Source: an uncultured Clostridia bacterium (GTDB lineage Bacteria; Bacillota; Clostridia; Christensenellales; UBA1242). Taken from it: 64,000 nt of DNA. The position numbers and the translations under genes are program-made. Position 1 is the stretch's first letter. Every line of letters starts with the position of its first letter. Below the pieces are notes generated by a model that saw nothing but the letters and a program-made list of their open reading frames with translations, did not search any database and had not been told where the DNA came from. Below, piece by piece: positions 1 through 7,527 of the stretch. The stretch lies in assembly GCA_934747885.1 (NCBI GenBank), contig CAKVHE010000001.1:248001-312000 (forward strand), read 5' to 3'.

Positions 1-194
1 CGCTTTTCTTTGCTCATACCTCTACCGTCCATCAAAAACGCGCCTTTGCCATTGTTTTCAGTTGCCGTTTTTATAACTTGATAGCCGTAGCCTTTTTTTA
101 CTACTGCACACACTAGTTTATGCCCAACCGGCAACGCCTCAGCCTTGTTAATTTCTAGCGGAAATTCTTCATTAAATTGTTCATTTTTTTCCAT
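1..194 (-). CDS. P-II-like regulatory protein, 3' end outside window
   Basis: Partial gene: the first 64 codons are visible and the rest lies beyond the left edge. The ATG is at 194, three bases after the stop of the upstream gene. The peptide contains VVKKGYGYQVIKTA and FLMDGRGMSKEK, which look like the first strand and helix and the start of the T-loop of GlnB/P-II-fold proteins. P-II proteins are trimeric sensors that bind ATP, ADP or 2-oxoglutarate and usually control a transporter. Here the gene is the last visible member of a run with a second P-II-like protein and a DUF1538 membrane protein, so that membrane protein is the likely partner (inference). The family call rests on a short stretch. 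Confidence 0.6.
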   Translation of the reverse strand, partial: MEKNEQFNEEFPLEINKAEALPVGHKLVCAVVKKGYGYQVIKTATENNGKGAFLMDGRGMSKEK

Positions 195-197
195 AAT

Positions 198-563
198 CTA
201 CTCCACAAACAAACCTTTTGCGCCCAAATATCCGTCCACGCTAGTAACCAGTCCCAACCCGCTACCAACCGTCTTAAAGTTATATTCGGTATCCAGCGCA
301 ATAAGCAAATTTTTGCCTTCTCCCTTTTTGCAAAGCGCCAAAATCAAACTATTTTTAGTTGGGCTTATGCCCAGTAGTTCCATCTTTTTAAACTTGCTCA
401 CGCCTTCGCCTTGTTCACTAAGCAGCACCCTGCCACCCAGTTCCATAATACGCTCACGCAAGGTGTTTTCGGCATCTGGCTTGCAAATAATTAACACAAA
501 CTCCAGTTCGTCAATTTGTTCAAGTGAAAACTTTGGATAGTTTGCCTTTTCTTTACTCTTCAT
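198..563 (-). CDS. P-II-like (ferredoxin-fold) small regulatory protein
   Basis: Protein of 121 residues. The start is placed at the ATG at 563 because GGAGG lies five bases before it; an in-frame TTG at 575 overlaps that ribosome site and is unlikely. The first 11 bases overlap the end of the DUF1538 gene, so the two are probably coupled in translation. The pattern LEFVLIICKPDAENTLRERIMELGG followed by strands and a loop, ending in SVDGYLGAKGLFVE, fits a P-II-like alternating alpha/beta fold, but the classical T-loop is not obvious. Likely role: cytoplasmic sensor regulating the DUF1538 membrane protein (inference from order). It could instead be a P-II-like protein that does not bind 2-oxoglutarate. 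Confidence 0.55.
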   Translation of the reverse strand: MKSKEKANYPKFSLEQIDELEFVLIICKPDAENTLRERIMELGGRVLLSEQGEGVSKFKKMELLGISPTKNSLILALCKKGEGKNLLIALDTEYNFKTVGSGLGLVTSVDGYLGAKGLFVE

Positions 564-2073
564 ACTCGCCTCCAAACTTTTTTCGGTGCTCGCGCTTTAT
601 TTTTTCAATATTAGAAAACTCGTCTTCGGTGCTACTAAGTTTCAAAAAAATACGACGCGTTTTGCGAGTTTGCACTCTGCTTACTGCGCCAAACAGTAGC
701 CCCAAAAGTTGCACAACCAGCACCGGCACCATAGCCACAATTGCCACAACACCAAAACCGGTACTCGCGCCCGCAAAGCCCGACATCATAGGGAAAATAA
801 AACTAACGACCAAAGTTCCCGTTGCCACCCCGCCGGCATCAAAGGCAATGGCGGTAAAATTTTTCGGCACAAAAAAGGATAGCGCTAGCGACAGTCCATA
901 GCAAATGCCCACAAACCACCAAATGCTAATATTATGCGAAAGTTTTAGCACAATTAAGCACAGCGAAAGCATAACCGCTACGGCAATGGTTCCCACCACC
1001 AGTTTTGACGGCAAGTTGCGGTTGGTTGCTTCGTCCACTTGGTCGGCAAGCACTTTTATGGCTGGCTCGGCAATAACAATAAAAAAGCCCAAAAGGCAAA
1101 CCACAGCAAGCACGACAAAGGTGTCGGTACCTGCCAAAAATTCGCCAAACTTTTCGCCCAGTGCAATAAAACCATATTGCACGCCAAACAAATATAAGTA
1201 CAAGCCTACAAAGGTAATAACCGCACCAATGGTAAGTCGTTTTTTATCCTGACGAGATATTTTTATAAAAATAGCCTCAAATACAAAGAAAATAATAACC
1301 AGCGGAATAACCGACAAACTTACATCCACAAGCACGCTTAGCCAAAGTGACATAGTTGCGGATTGCTCTTCCACTACCGCGCCGGCGCCCAGCCCACCCG
1401 ATATCAAACAAACAATCACCGAAGCAAACAGCGCTCCCAGCGTTGCAATAGAAATAAGCCCAAACGAATCGTCGTTTTCTTTGCCGCCTGTCATCACGCT
1501 AGAAAAGCCCAGCCCCATAGCCAGCAAAAACGGCGAAGTTACCGAACCGGTGGTTGCTGCACTTGCATCAAGCGACAAGCACACATTGGTTTCACTAACA
1601 AAACATGCCAGCCCCAATGTTAGCCCAAACAAAATAATAAGCGTCCATCTAATTGAAAATTTGGTAACAATTCTAACAAGTGCCAAACTAATAAATACGC
1701 TAACGCCAAACCCAACTACCGCCAAAAACACAAACTTTGGCACCGGAAAGCCTGCCAAAATTATTTCGGTAGTAAACACCTGAAAATCTGGCTCTGCCAT
1801 GGTTGAGCATGTGCCATAAACCAGCGCAAAAATTATATAAATATAAAATCGTTTGTTTCCGTTTACCGAGTTGCCCACAAATTCACCCATCGGCACAATG
1901 GACTTTTCTAGCCCAAACAAAAACAAACTTAGCCCCACAATCAAAATGCCCGCACCAATAACAAAGTTTACAATAAGAGAACTTTCAAAGCGATAAAAAA
2001 AGCAATGTACCATTAAAACAAATGCTACAATTGGCAAAATAGAAATTAGTGCTGTTTTTAAGTTCTTTAACAT
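553..2073 (-). CDS. DUF1538 family multi-pass membrane protein
   Basis: Protein of 506 residues with about twelve hydrophobic segments, arranged as two similar halves as in DUF1538 proteins. Both halves carry a polar AEP motif in the same setting: TMAEPDFQVF near residue 95 and IAEPAIKVLADQVD near residue 330. The charged tail after the last membrane segment (KTRRIFLKLSSTEDEF) is probably cytoplasmic. No substrate is established for this family; it is widespread in Firmicutes and often sits beside P-II genes, as here. That pairing suggests a transporter gated by nucleotide or nitrogen status (inference). The ATG at 2073 has only a weak ribosome site. Confidence 0.75.
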   Translation of the reverse strand: MLKNLKTALISILPIVAFVLMVHCFFYRFESSLIVNFVIGAGILIVGLSLFLFGLEKSIVPMGEFVGNSVNGNKRFYIYIIFALVYGTCSTMAEPDFQVFTTEIILAGFPVPKFVFLAVVGFGVSVFISLALVRIVTKFSIRWTLIILFGLTLGLACFVSETNVCLSLDASAATTGSVTSPFLLAMGLGFSSVMTGGKENDDSFGLISIATLGALFASVIVCLISGGLGAGAVVEEQSATMSLWLSVLVDVSLSVIPLVIIFFVFEAIFIKISRQDKKRLTIGAVITFVGLYLYLFGVQYGFIALGEKFGEFLAGTDTFVVLAVVCLLGFFIVIAEPAIKVLADQVDEATNRNLPSKLVVGTIAVAVMLSLCLIVLKLSHNISIWWFVGICYGLSLALSFFVPKNFTAIAFDAGGVATGTLVVSFIFPMMSGFAGASTGFGVVAIVAMVPVLVVQLLGLLFGAVSRVQTRKTRRIFLKLSSTEDEFSNIEKIKREHRKKFGGEYEE

Positions 2074-2096
2074 TTTATCGGCGGTTTCTCACTATT

Positions 2097-2738
2097 TTAA
2101 TCTTCGGGTTTAATGCCCGTTACAATGTCTATATCTAGTTTACGTTTTTTCTTTTTTGGTTTTGTGGTAGTAGGTTTTGCTTTTGGCTTAGCCACTGGCG
2201 CTTTTGGCGCAACTTGTGAACTTACCACCCTACTACCTTGCTTAGAAACTCTTTTGCTAAACAAATTATCAAAAAAGCCTTCTAGGTCTTTACCATTATC
2301 TTCGTCCGTTTTTTCAATAGGTTTAGGTTCTTCTTCGCCCTCGGTAATAACCTCACCATCTCCCCCATTCAAAAACTTTTCAAACTCATCAAGGTCGGGG
2401 TCTGGCAAGGACGCCGGTGCACTAGGCGCCTGCTCTTTGTTCAAATTGTCCAAATTGGGCTCCGGTTTTTTGTAACTTCTAATGTCCACCACTTCGGTGC
2501 TCGCCAACCGCCCCTTGCCGGAACTAGTAAAAATTTTGTCCGCGCCGGCAAGTTCAAGCGGGCTACGCCCCACAAGTGGCGCCGACCTATCTCGTTCGCC
2601 TTCAAGCACTGCTTCAAGCGACCGCCTTGGCGTAAATGGCTGCTCCATTTTCCCCGCCGGTGCTTTTGTACCCGCTTTTGCATTTTTTTGTGCAAATTCC
2701 TCTTTTGCCTTTTTTAAGGCTTTTTTCTGCAAATTCAC
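2097..2738 (-). CDS. Low-complexity, probably disordered protein of unknown function
   Basis: Predicted 213 residues. The start is GTG at 2738, preceded by AGGAG at a good distance. The N-terminus is Lys/Ala-rich, the middle is rich in Pro, Glu and Asp, and the C-terminus is a basic KPKKKKRKL patch followed by DIDIVTGIKPED. A short ordered segment near residues 35-75 contains RRSLEAVLEGERDRSAPLVG. No signal peptide, membrane segment or known domain is visible. It lies 9 bases after the GH95-like gene and 23 before the DUF1538 gene, so it is probably in the same transcript. The basic tail could bind nucleic acid or membrane; this is a guess. Confidence 0.55.
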   Translation of the reverse strand: MNLQKKALKKAKEEFAQKNAKAGTKAPAGKMEQPFTPRRSLEAVLEGERDRSAPLVGRSPLELAGADKIFTSSGKGRLASTEVVDIRSYKKPEPNLDNLNKEQAPSAPASLPDPDLDEFEKFLNGGDGEVITEGEEEPKPIEKTDEDNGKDLEGFFDNLFSKRVSKQGSRVVSSQVAPKAPVAKPKAKPTTTKPKKKKRKLDIDIVTGIKPED

Positions 2739-2747
2739 CTTTTTCTC

Positions 2748-5105
2748 CTAATATTTTATTTCAAATGTTAGTGACTTTCCTGATTGAAGCGACAAATTGT
2801 CAATGGTTGGGTTTTCCAAATTTATTTCATACCCCTTAACGCGTTTAACACCCTTAAACAGTGCCAAACCAAAGGTAACCTGTTTGCTTGCTTTTATTCT
2901 AATAAGCATATTGCCCTTTTCGTCGTCAAACGACAAATCAAGCACCAGCCCACGTTCTAGTTGCAAGCCGGTCAAACTGCCCTCTTTAAGCCAAGTAGGC
3001 TTTGCTGGCAAAACGCTAATCACGCCATAACTTTCGCTAGCAAGTGACGACAAAAGCGCTTTTGCAAAAAGTTCGTTGGCCGCCAAATTAAAGTAATTGT
3101 CACCAAGAGTAATGGCACTCATATTTTTGTGGTCAAATTGTTGCATAACCAAACTTCTTGATGCAAAACTCGAAATCATATATTTTAAAATTTTGTAGCA
3201 AGCGTCGCCTTGTCCCAGCCTTGCCGAAACCAGCGCCAACACCCCAAGCGAATAAGAATTTTGTGAAAAAATGCCATCGTTGATTTTTTCGAACACCGAT
3301 TTTAAATGAGCACTTGCCTTGCGCGCATTTCCCGCGCGAGAAACCTCACCAGTGCCAAAACTATCAAACAATTGCAAAACGCCCGCACTCTTTGGACTGT
3401 TTTTAAAATCTGCATATTCTGCAATTGCACCACTTTCGGTAAGCGCAAGCGGTGGAAAACGATTTAAAAAGTTTTGCAAGTTAACAATTTCCGGAAGTGC
3501 AATAGAATACGACAAACAAATGTCAATCACGCGTTTAATTAGCGCACGCACCAAAGTAAAGTCGGCTGTTACACTTCGCATAACCCCTATGTTTTTACTT
3601 TCATAGCCCGCCGGTACGCCCATTGGCGCAAAACTTGGCAAACTAACCAGTTTGCCGCCTTCCCCCTCATAAAAGTATTTGGTGTAAAAATTTATCACTT
3701 CTTGAATAAATGGCAACGAAATTTCCTTAAAAAATTTAAGGTCTTGCGAATACATAAAGTAATCACACATCAAATTGCCCACACACGCGCCCGCAAGCAC
3801 GGTAGACAAGTCCTGCGCTTTTGTTGAGGCTGGAAGCCCGGTACCCACTGCCAGTTGTTGTGGAATCATATACCCCGCACTGCGATAAATTCTGCCCGCA
3901 TTCTTCTTAAAGTCATCTTTTAATTGATCAAACGCTTCAATAAGCGGAAGCATTTTGTCGGCTTTTCCAATCATTCCCGCCAAACACTGCATTGCCATAA
4001 GTTCGGTAGAAGTTCCCGCAAGGGCGCTATCCGAAGCATAGTAATAAGACCACGGGCCGGTAACAAACCAAGTAGGCGAAACTGCACTAACTCCACTTGC
4101 GTACAAATACTTTGACAAATAAAACATTTTTTCAAAAATCAGCGGATCGTTTGTTTCAATTCGGTCAATCAAGTTTTCAACAAACATTTCCTTGCCACCT
4201 GCAAGCGACAATTCGGTTTTGCCAAGCGCACGCGAAAAAATTGCGCTGTGCTCATCAAGTTGTTTTAAATAATTTACATTTTTTAAGGTATTAAGTTTGC
4301 CCTTAATTTGCTCAAACGCCTTTTCTTTGCTTTTGCCGTCAAATACTTCCAAAACCACCAAAATACGTTCGGCATTTTCTACCTTAATTTTGTTACCCAA
4401 AACAGAATAGTTGGCCTTGCTATCCGGAATAACCCTTGCCACAACACCGGCCGAAACGCCCACGTCTTCAATGGCATAATACATAAAGTTATTAACCACC
4501 TTTTGAGTTATCTCACGTGGCTCGCCCGAAAATTCGCCATTAAACACCGCCGTCTTCAAATCGTGTTTTTCAAGCGACAAGGTCACACAAAGCGGTTTTG
4601 GACCCGACTTCGCAATTTCATAAAAAATCAAATCGTTGCTCATCGAAACAAAAATAGAGCGTTCGTGTTTGGTTCCGCTATCATTAAAACATACCGAAGC
4701 CTCACCCTCGCTCATATCAATAAAACGAGAATAGTCACTAACATACTTGCTACCGAGTTCAGTTTCCATACACAAATCGGCGATTGGAAGCGGACACGCC
4801 TTTTGAGGAAAATATTTTTTTTGTTCAAACGCCTTCTCAAAAGTCATTCCTGCCAGCGTTGCATTTTTTGCTTCCGCCAAACGCCTTACTTCTTTTAGTT
4901 TGTCCCCGACATCCGGCAATACGCCCACATAACCTTTCCACGTGCACGAACTCGACGCGAGCATAATTTTTTCATACCTTGCTCCGCCTTGCACCAGCGC
5001 TCCAATATTTCCATTTCCAATTGGCAACGCCTCGCCCCAGCCATCCACCAAACTTGCCGGTTTTTTAAATCTCAAAATGTATTTACTCTTTGTTATCCTT
5101 TGCAT
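2748..5105 (-). CDS. GH95-like (glycosyl hydrolase 65/95 fold) protein, catalytic residues altered
   Basis: Predicted 785 residues. ATG at 5105 is preferred over GTG at 5114 because TAGGTG sits just ahead of the ATG. The N-terminal motif WGEALPIGNGNIGALVQGG matches the opening beta-sandwich of family 95 fucosidases, and the central helical part follows the (alpha/alpha)6 layout. The usual active-site signatures differ: the Ser-Pro-Glu-Asn region reads LPSFAPMGVPAG, so the general-acid glutamate is missing, and the paired asparagines near NINTEMNYW are replaced by SALAGTSTELMAM. There is no signal peptide, so it is probably cytoplasmic. It may act on another bond, or bind sugar without cutting it. 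Confidence 0.6.
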   Translation of the reverse strand: MQRITKSKYILRFKKPASLVDGWGEALPIGNGNIGALVQGGARYEKIMLASSSCTWKGYVGVLPDVGDKLKEVRRLAEAKNATLAGMTFEKAFEQKKYFPQKACPLPIADLCMETELGSKYVSDYSRFIDMSEGEASVCFNDSGTKHERSIFVSMSNDLIFYEIAKSGPKPLCVTLSLEKHDLKTAVFNGEFSGEPREITQKVVNNFMYYAIEDVGVSAGVVARVIPDSKANYSVLGNKIKVENAERILVVLEVFDGKSKEKAFEQIKGKLNTLKNVNYLKQLDEHSAIFSRALGKTELSLAGGKEMFVENLIDRIETNDPLIFEKMFYLSKYLYASGVSAVSPTWFVTGPWSYYYASDSALAGTSTELMAMQCLAGMIGKADKMLPLIEAFDQLKDDFKKNAGRIYRSAGYMIPQQLAVGTGLPASTKAQDLSTVLAGACVGNLMCDYFMYSQDLKFFKEISLPFIQEVINFYTKYFYEGEGGKLVSLPSFAPMGVPAGYESKNIGVMRSVTADFTLVRALIKRVIDICLSYSIALPEIVNLQNFLNRFPPLALTESGAIAEYADFKNSPKSAGVLQLFDSFGTGEVSRAGNARKASAHLKSVFEKINDGIFSQNSYSLGVLALVSARLGQGDACYKILKYMISSFASRSLVMQQFDHKNMSAITLGDNYFNLAANELFAKALLSSLASESYGVISVLPAKPTWLKEGSLTGLQLERGLVLDLSFDDEKGNMLIRIKASKQVTFGLALFKGVKRVKGYEINLENPTIDNLSLQSGKSLTFEIKY

Positions 5106-5122
5106 TTTGCGCACCTATAAAA

Positions 5123-5170
5123 TATTTATTATATATATTATATACTAAACTTATCAATTTACAAATTGGT
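5123..5170 (-). promoter_or_regulatory. Likely promoter of the GH95-like gene cluster
   Basis: The minus strand has TATAAT in an AT-rich stretch about 25-35 bases before the start codon, with TTTGTA or TTGTAA 16-17 bases further upstream. This would serve the run down to the P-II-like genes. The very AT-rich context makes the exact boxes uncertain. Confidence 0.4.
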
Positions 5171-5228
5171 TTTTGCCCTTTTTTAGAAAAATTTTTTATA
5201 TTTTATCAAACATTTGTTCTAAAAACTC

Positions 5229-5257
5229 TTGCATAAATAATTTTTTGGCGCTATAAT
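5229..5257 (+). promoter_or_regulatory. Promoter abutting the WYL gene start (leaderless type)
   Basis: TTGCAT at 5229-5234 and TATAAT at 5252-5257 are separated by 17 bases. The -10 box ends only six bases before the ATG at 5264, so the expected +1 is the A of the start codon. No Shine-Dalgarno sequence is present. The message is probably leaderless. Confidence 0.7.
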
Positions 5258-5263
5258 TTAGTT

Positions 5264-6157
5264 ATGAAAACCGATTTAGAACTAGCCATAATTTTGCAAC
5301 TTATGCAAAAAGGCAAACAATCTGCCACCGACCTTGCCGAGCGCTTTCAAATTTCCAAGCGTTCAGTTTTGCGTCACCTTTCGGCAATTAGCGTGGCGGG
5401 CGTGCCAATTTTTACCGAGTATGGTCGAAACGGCGGGTTTAAAATTGACGACGATTACAAAATTCAAAACTTGTTTTTATCCAAACCAGAACTTGCGCGC
5501 CTAAACCTTTATCTATCCGCCTCACCCGCCAGCGCCGTGGACAACATTGACCAAGGTCTAAAACAAAAACTGCAACTTCCCGTTTACGAAAGTGACATTA
5601 TTTTTATTGACAACACATGTTGGAGTGGCGAAAAAACCACGGCGGACAACCTAAAACTATTAAGCGAAGCCATAAAAAGACAAATCAACCTAGACCTAAC
5701 TTACTTTTCCGGCGAAAAAGCATCAAGACGCATCGTTTCACCGCTCACGCTAATCAACAAAGAATGCAAGTGGTATTTGCTAGGTTACTGTCATCTTCGC
5801 CAAGACTACCGAATTTTTAAGGTGTCCAAACTGGTTTCGGTTTCACTTGACGACAGCCCCTACAAAAACGCCAGTCTTTCGCCTGAATTTATAAAATCTA
5901 TGCTAGACAAAGTTTTTCACACCGAACAAATAACGCTAGAACTCGATACCAATTTGCTCCCCGACTGCAAAGAGTGGCTAAACGTTTCTTCCACCAAACT
6001 TAATGGCAACAGAGCCATAGTTTCAGGCACCGCAAATGTTTCGGCGGGGCTTGCCACCAAAATTTTAAGTTACGGCACCAAACTAAAAGTGCTAAGTCCA
6101 ACCAGTTTGCAAGAGCAACTAGTAAACTTAGCACAATCAGTTTTAAAGAATTATTAA
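5264..6157 (+). CDS. WYL-domain transcriptional regulator (YafY/DeoR-like)
   Basis: Protein of 297 residues. Residues 1-60 form a winged helix-turn-helix with SATDLAERFQISKRSVLRHLSAI as its core; residues about 130-215 form the WYL domain (KECKWYLLGYCHLRQDYRIFKVSKL); the rest is the C-terminal extension. WYL regulators bind DNA through the N-terminus and sense a ligand, often nucleic acid or nucleotide, through the WYL fold. The gene stands alone, divergent from the GH95-like cluster across a 158-base AT-rich gap, so it may regulate that cluster as well as itself (inference). Translation probably starts without a leader. Confidence 0.85.
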   Translation: MKTDLELAIILQLMQKGKQSATDLAERFQISKRSVLRHLSAISVAGVPIFTEYGRNGGFKIDDDYKIQNLFLSKPELARLNLYLSASPASAVDNIDQGLKQKLQLPVYESDIIFIDNTCWSGEKTTADNLKLLSEAIKRQINLDLTYFSGEKASRRIVSPLTLINKECKWYLLGYCHLRQDYRIFKVSKLVSVSLDDSPYKNASLSPEFIKSMLDKVFHTEQITLELDTNLLPDCKEWLNVSSTKLNGNRAIVSGTANVSAGLATKILSYGTKLKVLSPTSLQEQLVNLAQSVLKNY

Positions 6158-6188
6158 AGCGCTTAGACCTTCTAAACGCTTTTATTTT
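6156..6188. terminator. Bidirectional Rho-independent terminator
   Basis: A 12-base stem (6156-6167 with 6171-6182, one mismatch) and a T-rich tail on the plus side lie between the convergent WYL regulator and ddl genes. It partly overlaps the stop region of each. Confidence 0.7.
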
Positions 6189-7315
6189 TACTTAAATATT
6201 CCATAATGCTCAATTTTTAGTTCAAACTTTTTTGCCCAATAATTTTCTGCGCCGACAATCAAATCTTGCAAAAATGTCTTTTCGTCAAAAAAGTAATATC
6301 CAAGCGAACCGGGCACTGCATTCATTTCGCCCAAAAATAATTTGTGAGTTTCGGTATCATACAAAAAGTCAAACCTAACCACCCCGCAAAGATTCAAATC
6401 AGCAAAAAGTTCTAGTGCCATCTTCTTCATCGTTTCGCGTAGTTTTTTAGAAATTTGCGGCGCTTTGCGCTCACCAAATTCCATACCCAGTGTACTGGCC
6501 GAGCCTTTTAGTTTTTTCCCGCTTTCCCTGCCTGCCAAATACTTGTCCTCAAATGTTATTACGGTTTTTTCGGTAATCGGTTCATCAACTTCGCTAACAA
6601 TTAGCCCATTTGCCGTACACATTACCGCCACATTAAATTCGCGCTTTTTCATTACCGCGCGCTCAACAATGGCGTCAGTATCAAACTTAAAGGCAAGGTC
6701 AAGGGCGCGTTTTAGTTCGTCATAATCCCGCGCAAGCGACACCCCAATGCTACTGCCTTGTCTTACCGGTTTTACCACAACCGGAAACCCAAAAGTCTGC
6801 ATCTGCCTAAGTAGCGTGTCGGCGTCCGGCAAAAATTCTTCTTTGTTCAGTTTAAAAAAATCTAAAACCGGATACCCGTTTGCCAGCAAGACTTGTTTGG
6901 TAAAATACTTATCCATACACGCGCCCAGTGATAGCGCCGAGCCGCTGGTGCAAGCAATTTTGTTAATTTCAAACAGCGCCACCAAATTTCCGTTTTCGCC
7001 CTCACCGCCATGACAGCAGTTTATTACAAAATCAATTTTGGTTAGCGGCTTTAATTTTTTGCCCTTAACCCAAAACAGTTCACCCGCGCCACCCATAGTC
7101 AAGGTAACTCGTTTCAATTTTTTTACGTCCACCGCTTTATAAAACGAAAATTTGTCTAGCGCATCCCCAACATACCAGTTCCCATCGCGGGCGATATACA
7201 ACAATTGAAGTTCAAAATTTTTGCTATTATATCGTTTGTAGGTTGATAGCGCCGTCACCACCGACACATCATGTTCGGCAGAATTTCCGCCATAAACTAT
7301 AAAAATATTTTTCAT
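6188..7315 (-). CDS. ddl: D-alanine--D-alanine ligase
   Basis: Protein of 375 residues, starting at ATG 7315 behind a GGGGG-type ribosome site; an upstream in-frame codon at 7339 is not supported. It joins two D-alanines using ATP for the peptidoglycan stem. The N-terminal fold has VYGGNSAEHDVSVVTA, the ATP-grasp part has VVKPVRQGSSIGVS, and the metal/ATP site has GEMNAVPGSLGYYFF. The Lys-Tyr pair in EDKYL matches the pair that favours D-Ala over D-lactate as second substrate, so no vancomycin-resistance type is indicated. It has its own promoter. murF, the next enzyme in the pathway, lies just upstream on the same strand. Confidence 0.92.
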   Translation of the reverse strand: MKNIFIVYGGNSAEHDVSVVTALSTYKRYNSKNFELQLLYIARDGNWYVGDALDKFSFYKAVDVKKLKRVTLTMGGAGELFWVKGKKLKPLTKIDFVINCCHGGEGENGNLVALFEINKIACTSGSALSLGACMDKYFTKQVLLANGYPVLDFFKLNKEEFLPDADTLLRQMQTFGFPVVVKPVRQGSSIGVSLARDYDELKRALDLAFKFDTDAIVERAVMKKREFNVAVMCTANGLIVSEVDEPITEKTVITFEDKYLAGRESGKKLKGSASTLGMEFGERKAPQISKKLRETMKKMALELFADLNLCGVVRFDFLYDTETHKLFLGEMNAVPGSLGYYFFDEKTFLQDLIVGAENYWAKKFELKIEHYGIFK

Positions 7316-7382
7316 CTTTCCCCCAAAAAAATTACTCAAAAAGTTTTCTCTTTGGTGAAAAAATTTTTATTTTCTTTTTACC

Positions 7383-7412
7383 ATATTACGCAAAAATCTA
7401 AAATTTTGTCAA
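7383..7412 (-). promoter_or_regulatory. Promoter of ddl
   Basis: On the minus strand TTGACA (7407-7412) and TAATAT (7383-7388) are 18 bases apart, about 70 bases before the ddl ATG. This makes ddl separable from the upstream deoA-murF operon. Confidence 0.55.
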
Positions 7413-7434
7413 CTAGCCACCACGCCAGACGCAC

Positions 7435-7503
7435 AAAAATGCCTATTTTTGACAAGTTGTACCCCGCTCGATAGTTTACTCACGCCCCCAAAACGGCATT
7501 TTT
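7435..7503. repeat. Inverted repeat between murF and ddl
   Basis: AAAAATGCC at 7435-7443 and GGCATTTTT at 7495-7503 form a 9-base inverted repeat around a 51-base loop that includes C-rich and G-rich segments. T-runs flank both arms. It may be the terminator of the murF operon or a structured leader element; the sequence does not decide. Confidence 0.35.
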
Positions 7504-7527
7504 TTGCTCCCAAAATTTTTACAGCTC

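Noticed and set aside
6188..7315. Vancomycin-resistance ligase, suggested by the nearby VanW protein elsewhere in the window
   Set aside because: The ligase keeps the Lys-Tyr pair of D-Ala-D-Ala enzymes, and no vanH, vanX, vanR or vanS genes are present; VanW proteins are common in Clostridia.
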